This document shows, one piece after another, positions 8,657 to 16,988 of a stretch of 64,000 nt of DNA (position 1 is the first letter of the stretch; each line of letters opens with the position of its first letter). The DNA comes from Chitinophagales bacterium (GTDB lineage Bacteria; Bacteroidota; Bacteroidia; Chitinophagales; UBA2359), in NCBI GenBank assembly GCA_041392475.1, contig JAWKLZ010000002.1, positions 1,744,501 to 1,808,500 on the forward strand, given 5' to 3'. Under the pieces are notes generated by a model that was given only the letters and a program-made list of their open reading frames with translations, was not told where the DNA came from and did no database searches. Position numbers and translations under genes: made by a program.

Positions 8657-9769
8657 ATGAAAGGAGCTTTAAGAATAGGCAAACTATCGGGAATTGGGGT
8701 ATTTATTCATTGGACATTTATATTTATCTTGCTTTACATTGCCTATAATGTGACGAAAGCAGGTGGAGATATATGGGCAATTTTGAGAGGGGAAATATTT
8801 TTGTTGCTTTTGTACGTTTGTGTTGTCCTTCACGAAATGGGGCATGCTCTTGCTGCTCGAAAATATGGTGTCCGTACTTTGCATATTGTATTGTATCCTA
8901 TTGGTGGAATAGCTTCTTTGGAGCGAATTCCTGAGAAACCTTTTGAAGAATTTGTGGTAGCCATCGCAGGCCCAATGGTCAATGTAGGTATTGCAATGGG
9001 ACTTGGACTTTACCTCTATTTATTTGCAGGGCCTACTTCTTTCGAAGAAAGTGGCTCTGCTACATTGGTTACTCTATTAGATACTTTCGACAAATTTATA
9101 TTTACTCTTATGTGGATCAATATAGGCTTGGTTGGCTTCAATGCTATTCCCGCCTTTCCGATGGATGGAGGAAGGGTGTTACGTGCGTTGTTGGCAATGA
9201 AAATTGGAAGGGTCAAAGCCACTCAAATTGCCAGTGTTATTGGACAAGTATTTGCTATTTTGTTTGTAGCCTATGGGTTTTTAACAACGCCTTTTCAACC
9301 CTTCATAGTCCTGATTGGCATATTTGTATATATTGCAGCAATGGGTGAAAACCGCATGGTTTACACCGAATCAAAACTTTCAGGTTTCAAAGTCCGAGAT
9401 GCAATGCGAACAAAATTTATCACCCTCAATGGCACTGATTCCTTGAACGAAGCAGTAAGAGTATTGTTGGCAAGTGCTGAAGATAGTTTCATTGTTTTGC
9501 AGGAGAACAAACCCATTGGCGTTTTATACCGTAAAAATTTGATGGAGGCTATCAAAAACGAAGAAACGACAACTATTGCAGATATTACCGTTCGTAAAAT
9601 TCCTTTTTTGCAAGCAGAACAAGATATTCAGGAAGTTTTTCAATTCATGCAAAGGAGCAGAATACATATATTACCTGTTGTAGATCAATCTTCGCAGTTA
9701 GTGGGTGTACTGGATCGCCGCAATTTGGATGACTTTATTGCAGTTCAGGATGTGACAAAAACTCGTTAA
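8657..9769 (+). CDS. Site-2 protease (M50) with two CBS domains
   Basis: A multi-pass intramembrane zinc metalloprotease. HEMGH (59-63) supplies the two histidines and glutamate, and NAIPAFPMDGGRVLRAL (near 170-186) the third zinc ligand. After the last membrane helix (about 215-235) two CBS repeats follow (about 250-365), probably sensing adenine nucleotides. The start at 8657 (MKGALRIGKL) is chosen because the 22 extra residues from 8591 look non-coding and the family begins just before the first helix. Homologues cleave membrane-bound signalling proteins. No sigma/anti-sigma pair is adjacent. The next gene on the same strand is an HtrA protease, 116 bp away. Confidence 0.88.
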   Translation: MKGALRIGKLSGIGVFIHWTFIFILLYIAYNVTKAGGDIWAILRGEIFLLLLYVCVVLHEMGHALAARKYGVRTLHIVLYPIGGIASLERIPEKPFEEFVVAIAGPMVNVGIAMGLGLYLYLFAGPTSFEESGSATLVTLLDTFDKFIFTLMWINIGLVGFNAIPAFPMDGGRVLRALLAMKIGRVKATQIASVIGQVFAILFVAYGFLTTPFQPFIVLIGIFVYIAAMGENRMVYTESKLSGFKVRDAMRTKFITLNGTDSLNEAVRVLLASAEDSFIVLQENKPIGVLYRKNLMEAIKNEETTTIADITVRKIPFLQAEQDIQEVFQFMQRSRIHILPVVDQSSQLVGVLDRRNLDDFIAVQDVTKTR

Positions 9770-9885
9770 CATTTGTTAATATCTCAATTATATCTCATTT
9801 TTGATGTATCATTACCTATTACTTTGTCGTTTAACCATTGACCACCGCCCTTGAAGTTTGTCTCTTTTCTAAAATTCTTAAGATT

Positions 9886-11070
9886 ATGCGTAATTCTATT
9901 CTATCTTTTTTGATATTCACCCTGTTTTTGCTCTCGGGTATTATTTACCTACAATTGAAGCCTGAAACAGATTCAACGCCTCTTGTTGATAAAAAACTTA
10001 CCGCTACCAATTGGGACTCTTCGGTTGGCAATCAATTTGTTTCTACTCCATTAGTGGCTGAAACAACGACCAATAGTTCTATTACTACTTATCCAAATAC
10101 GACTACAACAGTTGCTGGGCCAATGGTGGATTTCACTGCCGTTGCAGCTCATACAACCCCTTGCGTTGTCCACATCAAAACTACTTCCAATAACAACAAT
10201 TCTTCGCTGGGTGAAATGTGGGGAGGTAGCAATGGCAGTGGCGGTTCGTCAGGTTCAGGTGTAATCATTTCAAAAGATGGTTATATCGTCACCAATTACC
10301 ATGTCATTGAAGGAGCAGGTGCAATTGAAGTGATTCTAAACAACAGGCGAAATTTAGATGCTCAAGTAATTGGAACAGATCCTTCTACTGATTTGGCAGT
10401 CATTAGGGTAAGCGATTCCAATTTACAGAGTATTGACTTTGGCGATTCGGACAAATTGCAGGTAGGTGAATGGGTGATGGCTGTGGGAAATCCCTTCAAT
10501 TTGGCTTCAACCGTGACCACAGGTATTGTAAGTGCTAAAGCACGGAATATCAATATTTTGGAGGACAACCTTGCGATTGAATCGTTTATTCAAACAGATG
10601 CTGCGGTCAATCCTGGCAATAGCGGTGGCGCATTGGTCAATCTAAGCGGACAATTGATTGGAGTAAATACTGCAATTGCTACTCCCACAGGCTATTATGC
10701 AGGTTATGCATTTGCCGTTCCTGTCAATATTGTTAGAAAAGTGGTGACGGATATCATTGAATTTGGCGAAGTAAAGCGTGGATTTTTAGGCGTTTCTATT
10801 CGAGGTATTGACGGTAAATTGGCGAAGAGGTACAAATTGGATGAAGTCGAGGGTGTATATGTGGCGAATGTGAACATCAACAGTGCAGCAGCCAATGCAG
10901 ATATCAAAGAAGGAGATATTATTTTGGAAGTAGAAGGAGTGAAGGTAAACAGTGCGCCTGAACTGCAAGAACGGATCAGTTTGCACCGACCAGGGGCACA
11001 TGTCTCACTTTTGATAAAAAGAGATAACAAGAATATACTCAAAGACGTTTTGTTGAAAGGAAGTTATTAA
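9886..11070 (+). CDS. HtrA/DegP-type periplasmic serine protease with PDZ domain
   Basis: The 394 residues comprise one N-terminal membrane segment (4-23), a Thr/Ser/Asn-rich linker to about 80, a trypsin-like domain with His139 (TNYHVIEG), Asp169 (DPSTDLAVI) and Ser246 (NPGNSGGAL), and a single PDZ domain (about 290-390, KRGFLGVSIRGIDGK onward). It is a one-PDZ DegS-like layout rather than the two-PDZ DegP. The start at 9886 puts the signal anchor at the N-terminus; the frame extends to 9838 but with atypical sequence. It is likely a periplasmic quality-control or regulated protease. It directly follows an intramembrane protease, as expected of a proteolytic stress cascade, although that link is inference. 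Confidence 0.9.
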   Translation: MRNSILSFLIFTLFLLSGIIYLQLKPETDSTPLVDKKLTATNWDSSVGNQFVSTPLVAETTTNSSITTYPNTTTTVAGPMVDFTAVAAHTTPCVVHIKTTSNNNNSSLGEMWGGSNGSGGSSGSGVIISKDGYIVTNYHVIEGAGAIEVILNNRRNLDAQVIGTDPSTDLAVIRVSDSNLQSIDFGDSDKLQVGEWVMAVGNPFNLASTVTTGIVSAKARNINILEDNLAIESFIQTDAAVNPGNSGGALVNLSGQLIGVNTAIATPTGYYAGYAFAVPVNIVRKVVTDIIEFGEVKRGFLGVSIRGIDGKLAKRYKLDEVEGVYVANVNINSAAANADIKEGDIILEVEGVKVNSAPELQERISLHRPGAHVSLLIKRDNKNILKDVLLKGSY

Positions 11071-11105
11071 TCAAAAACTACTTTTTAGTCAAGTAGTTCA
11101 GGTTG

Positions 11106-11163
11106 GACTTTTGAAGTTTGTACTGAAAATCAATATTCTTCAATAGAGTAAACTTCAAAAGTC
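11106..11163. repeat. Hairpin with GACTTTTGAAGTTT arms
   Basis: A perfect 14-bp inverted repeat (11106-11119 and 11150-11163) with a 30-nt loop, midway between the convergent htrA-like and flippase genes. It probably serves as a terminator for either strand, and shares the ACTTT(T)GAAGT core with other hairpins in the window. Confidence 0.65.
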
Positions 11164-11213
11164 TTCACCTCAAATGTGGCAAATTATTTTTTAGGCAATG
11201 CTATCAGACACTC

Positions 11214-12653
11214 CTAAGAAATAATCCCTGCAATGTTTTTCCACTTCAACAATCCAATTCCTAATGCGGCCACCAAACAGCTAAATATACCTATCACCAT
11301 ATTGATGCGCCAATCCAAACCTAAATTTGAAGCAATGTAAGCGATGGACCAACAGATGAGAAAGTAACATATAACTTTCAAAACCGCCTGCCACTTCACC
11401 TTCAATTCCACAATTCGGATGGCAAAAACGAGGCACAGAAATCCAACCAAGCCCTGCGTAACTAAAGTAGCAATGGTTGCACCAAAGGCTTGTTGTGTAG
11501 GAATCAGCCAACTATTTAAGCCAATATTCAACAACATTCCCGACAATGCAATTCCATTGAATACCTTCATACTACCATTGGCGGTTAGCAATGTACCGAA
11601 AGTGTAGGTTATTGAAATCGGGATGAAGGAAAGTATTAGGTAAGCAAAAATTTGTCCGTAATAGGGTGTGTATTCCACATACAACCACTGCATAACCCAA
11701 TCACTAAACACAAAACAATGTATTGCACCTGCTGATCCAAAAGTATACAACACGGCACTGCTCAAACCTACTAAACTGTTCACATCTTCTTTTTGTGCCA
11801 ACATTCGTGCAAACATCGGCAGCAAAACATTGGCAAACATGAGTGCAAACATATTGACGACATCCAACAACCGAAAAGCTGCCGCATAAATCCCCGTTTC
11901 TTTTGCCCCATTTTCTTTCAACATGAATTCCAACATCACCCCATCAACTCGGTAATAAATACTCATCAACAATACAGCAAGTGCATAGGGATAACTTTCT
12001 TTGAAAATGCTGCGAATCAATGAAATATCTAACTTAAATTGCAGATTAGTCGCTACGCCAAATACCATCCAAAAACTCCCCAAAGCAGCCAGAAAATAGG
12101 CAAGGGTTTGGGCATAAACAAACCATTCGATGCGAAAAGGACTCGGCGAAAAACTCGCCCAAAGTAAGATTCCACAAATTACAATCATCAGCCCTTTGTC
12201 CATGACCGACACAATGCTGTCTTTTTTGAAGAAATGAAGACCCGACAAGTTGGAGCGAAAATACAAGACAAAAGAAGCCATTATTTGATTGAAGCACAGC
12301 CAAAACAACAAGTGTATTTGAAAGGAATCGTATTGCAGCCAATAAGCTCCCGACACGCAAAGTATCAAGTAAATTGCTGACAATCCAATTTTTATAAGGA
12401 GAATGTTGGGGAGATATCTATTGAGTCTCTCGTGGTTTTGAGCTACCGCCCGATTGTTGAATTGGTTGATACCAAAGTCGAGCAAAATTTGAAACAGCAA
12501 GGTGAAGTTGAGCAAGGCAAAGTAAGTACCGTAATCCTCTGCTCCCACCGTATTTTGCACCGTTCGGTCAATGCCAAATACCCAAAATGGCTTGACAATG
12601 ACATTCAAAAAAATGAGAAACGCTACATTGCTAATAAAATTTTTCGTTTTCAT
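11214..12653 (-). CDS. Polysaccharide biosynthesis flippase (Wzx/MATE-like, MOP superfamily)
   Basis: A 479-residue integral membrane protein with about 12-14 hydrophobic helices spread evenly. It resembles O-antigen/teichoic-acid flippases: an N-terminal FWVFGIDRTVQNTVG segment and a middle ESYPYALAVLLMSIYYRVD region with charged residues inside helices. It would move undecaprenyl-linked sugar units across the inner membrane. No glycosyltransferase cluster is adjacent, so it is an orphan. It is divergent from the 12680 gene with only 26 bp between starts, implying overlapping promoters. Confidence 0.82.
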   Translation of the reverse strand: MKTKNFISNVAFLIFLNVIVKPFWVFGIDRTVQNTVGAEDYGTYFALLNFTLLFQILLDFGINQFNNRAVAQNHERLNRYLPNILLIKIGLSAIYLILCVSGAYWLQYDSFQIHLLFWLCFNQIMASFVLYFRSNLSGLHFFKKDSIVSVMDKGLMIVICGILLWASFSPSPFRIEWFVYAQTLAYFLAALGSFWMVFGVATNLQFKLDISLIRSIFKESYPYALAVLLMSIYYRVDGVMLEFMLKENGAKETGIYAAAFRLLDVVNMFALMFANVLLPMFARMLAQKEDVNSLVGLSSAVLYTFGSAGAIHCFVFSDWVMQWLYVEYTPYYGQIFAYLILSFIPISITYTFGTLLTANGSMKVFNGIALSGMLLNIGLNSWLIPTQQAFGATIATLVTQGLVGFLCLVFAIRIVELKVKWQAVLKVICYFLICWSIAYIASNLGLDWRINMVIGIFSCLVAALGIGLLKWKNIAGIIS

Positions 12654-12679
12654 TTTAATTTCTTCCTTATCTTAACCAC

Positions 12680-14182
12680 ATGAAGCGGAAAGACAGCTTG
12701 TTTCGATTGATTAAAAGCCTCAGCAAGTCGGAGAAAAGATTCTTCAAAATCTATTCTTCCAGACATGTTATTGGCAATCAAAACAACTATGTCCAGCTAT
12801 TCGATGCCATTGACGGGCAGCGAAGTTACCAAGAAGAAGCCATATTGAAAAAGTTTGAAGGAGAGAAATTTGTGAAACGATTGGCGGTTGCCAAAGCTTA
12901 CCTCTACGACCTCATCCTCAAAAGCATGAATATCTATCATGCCCAAAATTCTATTGAAGCGCAACTTAGAGAGCTTTTGGGAAATATTGCCTTTTTGTAC
13001 GATAAACGATTGCTCTATCAAGCACAAGGTCAAGTACTGAAAGCTCAAAAATTGGCGGAGGACTACGAAAAAAGAGCTTTGCTACCTGAAATCATTCGCT
13101 GGCAGAAAAAAATAGCGGAAGCCCAACTTTTTGAGGAGGTAAGCATTGAAGATATTCACCAACTATTTGAAAATGAACGAACCACGCTTCAACAGCTTCA
13201 AAACATCAACGACTATTGGCTGCTGCAAGCACGCCTTTATTTTCATCAAAACCGCAAAGGTGCGATTACGAATCCCAACGATTTAGCCAAAATTTCGGAA
13301 GTGCTGCAATCGCCTTTGATGCAAAAAGAGGAAGCAGATACTCCTCTCGAATCCAAACTGTTGCGCTACAAAGCCTATTCGACCTATTACTTTATGATCC
13401 GAGATTTTGCCAACTGCTACGATTACAGCAAAAAACTGATTGAACTCCTAGAGTCCCGCCCCGAACTGCTGCAATTGGATTCGATGCAATATGTGACTTC
13501 TATAAACAATCTACTGAACATGAGCAGTATATTGGGTAAAGAAGCCGAACGAAGCAGCTACTTATTGAAGCTCGAAGAAATGATTCACCATAAAAAATGG
13601 AAAAAACCCGAAAGCCTACAAATCAAACTTTTTGAAGCCTATTACTACCAAAGCATCCTCCATTGCATTGCCCAAGAAACCTATCAAGAGGGGCTGCCAT
13701 TGCTGCAAAAAGTGGAGGAAGGATTGCAGCAATTCAAAGGGAAGGTGAATAAAATTGGAGAAGAAATGTTGTGTTTTTACAGTTTTCACATCGCTTTTGG
13801 CGCAAAATCGTATAAAAATGCCCGAAAATGGCTCGAAAAAATTACTCTCAATCCCGCCGAAAACCTTCGAGAAGACATCTATACTTTCTCCAAAATCTTG
13901 TCTTTGTTGGTGGCTTATGAACTGCAAAATCCACTCTATCTCAAAAAAACGATTCGCAGGGTCTATGCTTTTCTCTATCGCAAAACCCGCACCTATCAAT
14001 TTGAAAACCATGTTCTTCAATTTTTGCGTGGACTGACGACTATCCAAACAGAAGCGGAATTGAAGGCTCATTTTCAAGAACTTCAAATCAAACTCACTGA
14101 ATTATCGGCAGATAATTTTGAGCGAAAGGCATTTACTTATTTTGATTTTAGGGCGTGGTTAGCAAAAATGGATAGTGTATAG
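12680..14182 (+). CDS. Conserved hypothetical helical-repeat protein
   Basis: A 500-residue soluble protein without signal peptide. It starts MKRKDSLFRLIKSLSKSEKR. The sequence is nearly all alpha-helical with TPR-like packing (repeated aromatic/Ala-Lys-Leu patterns, for instance YYQSILHCIAQETYQEGLPL near 325), consistent with a protein-protein interaction scaffold. I recognise this type as a Bacteroidota conserved hypothetical but know no function. It is divergent from the flippase and convergent with smpB. Confidence 0.7.
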   Translation: MKRKDSLFRLIKSLSKSEKRFFKIYSSRHVIGNQNNYVQLFDAIDGQRSYQEEAILKKFEGEKFVKRLAVAKAYLYDLILKSMNIYHAQNSIEAQLRELLGNIAFLYDKRLLYQAQGQVLKAQKLAEDYEKRALLPEIIRWQKKIAEAQLFEEVSIEDIHQLFENERTTLQQLQNINDYWLLQARLYFHQNRKGAITNPNDLAKISEVLQSPLMQKEEADTPLESKLLRYKAYSTYYFMIRDFANCYDYSKKLIELLESRPELLQLDSMQYVTSINNLLNMSSILGKEAERSSYLLKLEEMIHHKKWKKPESLQIKLFEAYYYQSILHCIAQETYQEGLPLLQKVEEGLQQFKGKVNKIGEEMLCFYSFHIAFGAKSYKNARKWLEKITLNPAENLREDIYTFSKILSLLVAYELQNPLYLKKTIRRVYAFLYRKTRTYQFENHVLQFLRGLTTIQTEAELKAHFQELQIKLTELSADNFERKAFTYFDFRAWLAKMDSV

Positions 14183-14211
14183 CCCCCAATTTTCATTACT
14201 TCATTTCCAAT

Positions 14212-14676
14212 TTAATACCGCTCACTCATCGTCCTCGCCAAATCTCGCTTCGCATCCTTCTCACGAATCGTATCTTTTTTGTCATACGATTTTTTACCCT
14301 TCGCTAAAGCTACTTCCACTTTTATCAACTGGCGGTCATTGAAGAAAATCATGGTAGGAATGACCGTTAGTCCTTTTTCCTTCAATTTTGCCAACAATTT
14401 CTTCAACTCACGTTTTTTCAGCAACAACTTTCGATCACGTTTGGGGAAGTGATTGAAGTTACCCGCATTGCCATATTCTGCAATGTGGACATTTTTCAGC
14501 CAAAGTTCACCATCTTTGAAGTAGCAGTAGGCATCGCTCATACTGACTTTCCCTAAGCGAATAGACTTTACCTCCGTACCTGTTAGCACAACGCCAGCTT
14601 TGTATTTGTTAAGAAAAAAATATTCATAACTCGCTTTTTTATTGTTCACCACAATTTTAATTTCGCCTTCTTTCAT
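14212..14676 (-). CDS. smpB: SsrA-binding protein SmpB
   Basis: This 154-residue partner of tmRNA works in trans-translation, rescuing stalled ribosomes. Family features: VVNNKKASYEYFF at the N-terminus, the GVVLTGTEVKSIR beta-barrel motif (29-41), VHIAEYGNAGNFNH, and the basic C-terminal tail KGKKSYDKKDTIREKDAKRD. The length is normal. The tmRNA gene itself (ssrA) was not seen in this window. Confidence 0.97.
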   Translation of the reverse strand: MKEGEIKIVVNNKKASYEYFFLNKYKAGVVLTGTEVKSIRLGKVSMSDAYCYFKDGELWLKNVHIAEYGNAGNFNHFPKRDRKLLLKKRELKKLLAKLKEKGLTVIPTMIFFNDRQLIKVEVALAKGKKSYDKKDTIREKDAKRDLARTMSERY

Positions 14677-14815
14677 GATATTGTTTGGTTAAATGGTTTA
14701 ACATTTCAATATGAAAACTACAAAAACACGATACAAGTTCAATGGCATCCTGAATTTGTTTGGAAATAACTCTCTCTTTTGGTTAGCTACTTGTGTCTTT
14801 CGTTCAAAGTTATTG

Positions 14816-14823
14816 TAGCTTTG
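14816..14823 (+). promoter_or_regulatory. Promoter -7 box of the prenyl synthetase gene
   Basis: TAGCTTTG fits the TAnnTTTG consensus. It implies transcription from about 14830. Confidence 0.45.
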
Positions 14824-14966
14824 AGATTTCAATTAGCAAGTGAATTTTCATTTTTTATTGAAAATTCTGAAAACAAAGAAACTTTAATGCTTTCTTATTG
14901 GTTAAATCTCTATCAAACCAACACAATAAGATCATGCTACTTGAAGCTAATCTAAAAAAAGCAACT

Positions 14967-15944
14967 ATGTCCCTTACCATCAAGGATATAAGGCAACCCA
15001 TTGCAGCAGAATTAGATGCTTTTGAAAAAAAGTTTAGAGCATCCATGCAGACCAAAGTACCGCTATTGGACAAGATTATGTATTACATCGTCCAACGTAA
15101 AGGTAAGCAAATACGTCCGATGTTCGTATTTTTTGCAGCAAAATTGATGGGAGGAATCACCGAAGCAACCCATCGTGGAGCAGCTTTGGTCGAACTGTTG
15201 CACACTGCTACGCTGATTCACGATGATGTAGTAGATGACGCTTATGAGCGACGTGGGTTTTTTTCGGTCAATGCGCTTTGGAAAAACAAAATTGCCGTTT
15301 TGGTGGGTGATTATTTGTTTTCGAGAGGAATGTTGCTTTCTGTAGAAAATAATGATTTTGAATTACTTAGAATTGTTTCGAGGGCTGTCAAGGAAATGAG
15401 CGAGGGGGAGTTACTGCAAATCGAAAGAAGCCGAAGATTGAACTTGGACGAAGAAGTATATTACGAAATTATCCGCCAAAAAACAGCTTCTTTGATTGCC
15501 TCTTCTTGTTCGATTGGTTGTGCATCTGTCACAGAAGACAAGGAGACTCAAAAATTGGTGTGGGATATTGGTGAAAAAATTGGTATCGCTTTTCAGATTC
15601 GAGATGATTTGTTTGATTTTGGAGCAGACACAAAAATTGGGAAACCGACAGGCATTGACATCAAAGAAAAAAAGCTGACCCTTCCGCTTATTTATGCCAT
15701 TCACCATGCCTCTAAAAAAGACAAAAAATACCTTATCAATACCATCAAAAAACACCATGACAACAAAAAGAAAGTCAAGGAAGTAATAGACTATGTTTGG
15801 GAAAGTGGTGGAATAGAATATGCTACCGAAGCCATGCAACAATACCGTGCGGAAGCAATGGAACTCCTTAAAAAATTTCCTGATAATGAAGGGCGTAGAG
15901 GCTTAGAACAGTTACTTTGGTTCACCACCGATCGCACGAAATAA
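14967..15944 (+). CDS. Trans-polyprenyl diphosphate synthase (octaprenyl/solanesyl-type)
   Basis: This enzyme extends FPP or GPP with IPP to long-chain prenyl diphosphate, probably the menaquinone side chain. The first Asp-rich motif is in LIHDDVVDDAYERRG and the second in QIRDDLFDFG; KGKQIRPMFVFFAAKLMGG is the IPP-binding lysine/arginine segment. The start is set at 14967 (MSLTIKDIRQPI); in-frame ATGs at 14898 and 14934 are possible but add sequence unlike the family. 325 residues is a normal length. It is followed by the three-copy small-RNA array. Confidence 0.9.
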   Translation: MSLTIKDIRQPIAAELDAFEKKFRASMQTKVPLLDKIMYYIVQRKGKQIRPMFVFFAAKLMGGITEATHRGAALVELLHTATLIHDDVVDDAYERRGFFSVNALWKNKIAVLVGDYLFSRGMLLSVENNDFELLRIVSRAVKEMSEGELLQIERSRRLNLDEEVYYEIIRQKTASLIASSCSIGCASVTEDKETQKLVWDIGEKIGIAFQIRDDLFDFGADTKIGKPTGIDIKEKKLTLPLIYAIHHASKKDKKYLINTIKKHHDNKKKVKEVIDYVWESGGIEYATEAMQQYRAEAMELLKKFPDNEGRRGLEQLLWFTTDRTK

Positions 15945-16031
15945 CACCTATATTCCCATTTATGCTTAAAAAATTCCCTTTCATCCCATTTCATTTTTCA
16001 GAGTTCATAACCTTCTCTATATTTGTATCAT

Positions 16032-16198
16032 AAGAAAACCTAATAACCCCTAAAAACAACTAATTTTTTGGAAGCAATGAAATCGCCAAAACCCTTGTTT
16101 TTATCCTAAACCTGATAATACCCTAATAACTCTCATTACCCCTAATACCCTTTTATTGTACCCTATAAAAAATGCCTCACAATTTGTGGGGCATTTTT
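16032..16198 (+). ncRNA. Putative small RNA, copy 1
   Basis: Promoter box TATATTTG at 16018-16025, predicted start about 16032, and a terminator stem TGCCTCAC/GTGGGGCA at 16173-16193 followed by T5. The predicted RNA of about 167 nt is nearly free of G until the terminator and carries repeated ACCCUAAUA-like motifs, so it should be largely single-stranded. It contains a 10-codon open frame (16077-16109, MKSPKPLFLS). No known RNA family is recognised. Confidence 0.6.
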
Positions 16199-16296
16199 AT
16201 TGGTCATCACTCAATCCTCACCATTCACTCCCAAATAATTCCCTTTCATCCCGTCTCATTTTTCAGTACCCATTTCTTAGTCTATCTTTGTGTCAT

Positions 16297-16463
16297 AAGA
16301 AAACCTAATAACCCCTAAAAACAACTAATTTTTTGAAAGCAATGAAATCGCCAAAACCCTTGTTTTTATCCTAAACCTAATAATACCCTAATAACTCTCA
16401 TTACCCCTAATACCCTTTTATTGTACCCTATAAAAAATGCCTCACAATTTGTGGGGCTTTTTT
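16297..16463 (+). ncRNA. Putative small RNA, copy 2
   Basis: Promoter box TATCTTTG at 16283-16290, terminator stem ending at 16457 and T6 to 16463. It is almost identical to copy 1 across the transcribed part, including the 10-codon frame (16342-16374). The predicted length is the same, about 167 nt. Confidence 0.6.
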
Positions 16464-16568
16464 ATTTTCCTTTATTGAACTATACCAAAGATTCATTCAC
16501 TCCCCAAAAACTCCCTTTCATCCCATTTCATTTTTCAAAGTCCATGCCCCCCCTTATATTTGTAGCAT

Positions 16569-16738
16569 AAGAAAACCTAAATAACCCCTAAAAACAACTA
16601 ATTTTTGAAATAAAGAAATTCGCCAAAACCCTTGTTTTTATCCTAAACCTAATAATACCCTATCGCTTATTGAACCCTAATAACAGTTTCAGTTCAGTTT
16701 AATAAAAAAATGCCTCACAATTTGTGGGGCATTTTTTT
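16569..16738 (+). ncRNA. Putative small RNA, copy 3 (diverged)
   Basis: Promoter box TATATTTG at 16555-16562, terminator stem 16711-16731 and T7. The 5' block with CGCCAAAACCCTTG is conserved, but the ATG of the mini-frame is lost (AATAAAG instead of AATGAAA-type sequence) plus a one-base insertion, while promoter and terminator are intact. This argues that RNA, not peptide, is the product. The 3' half is replaced by unrelated sequence. Confidence 0.55.
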
Positions 16739-16921
16739 GTTGGTTATCCCTCTACTCTGAATAGATACTGTCTTAACCAATTAAACAATAACCTCAAAGC
16801 CAAGCACAAGGGGATTTGGATTAAAATCCTTATAGTCCAAAAATTCAGTAATGACATCATTTTCCCTACAACTCAAAAGGCTTTTGGGGAGTTGATTTCG
16901 TTTTTAGAGCAGTGATTTTTA

Positions 16922-16972
16922 TTATTTTGGTTCGGAATCTTTGTATATTTACCACATTCCGAACCAAAATAA
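16922..16972. promoter_or_regulatory. 17-bp perfect palindrome over the ATPase promoter
   Basis: TTATTTTGGTTCGGAAT (16922-16938) is repeated as its exact complement at 16956-16972 around a 17-nt centre, CTTTGTATATTTACCAC. The centre contains a TATATTT promoter-like core. It sits 16 bp before the ATPase start codon. It looks like an operator for a dimeric regulator, or a structured 5' leader. Confidence 0.6.
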
Positions 16973-16988
16973 TTCAATACCATATAAA

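Larger units (their letters stand above)
15971..16740 (+). repeat. Three tandem about 270-bp repeats (small-RNA cassette array)
   Basis: Three imperfect copies start at about 15971, 16236 and 16506. Each contains, in the same order, a CCCTTTCATCCC.TTTCATTTTTCA upstream box, a TAnnTTTG promoter, a G-poor transcribed block and an identical-type terminator. In the transcribed block copies 1 and 2 differ at about three positions. Copy 3 keeps the first 100 nt and the terminator but diverges between them. Spacers between cassettes are less conserved. Confidence 0.85.

Noticed and set aside
15971..16740. CRISPR array or rRNA-like repeat
   Set aside because: Units are about 270 bp, imperfect and contain promoter and terminator, with no short identical repeats or unique spacers.
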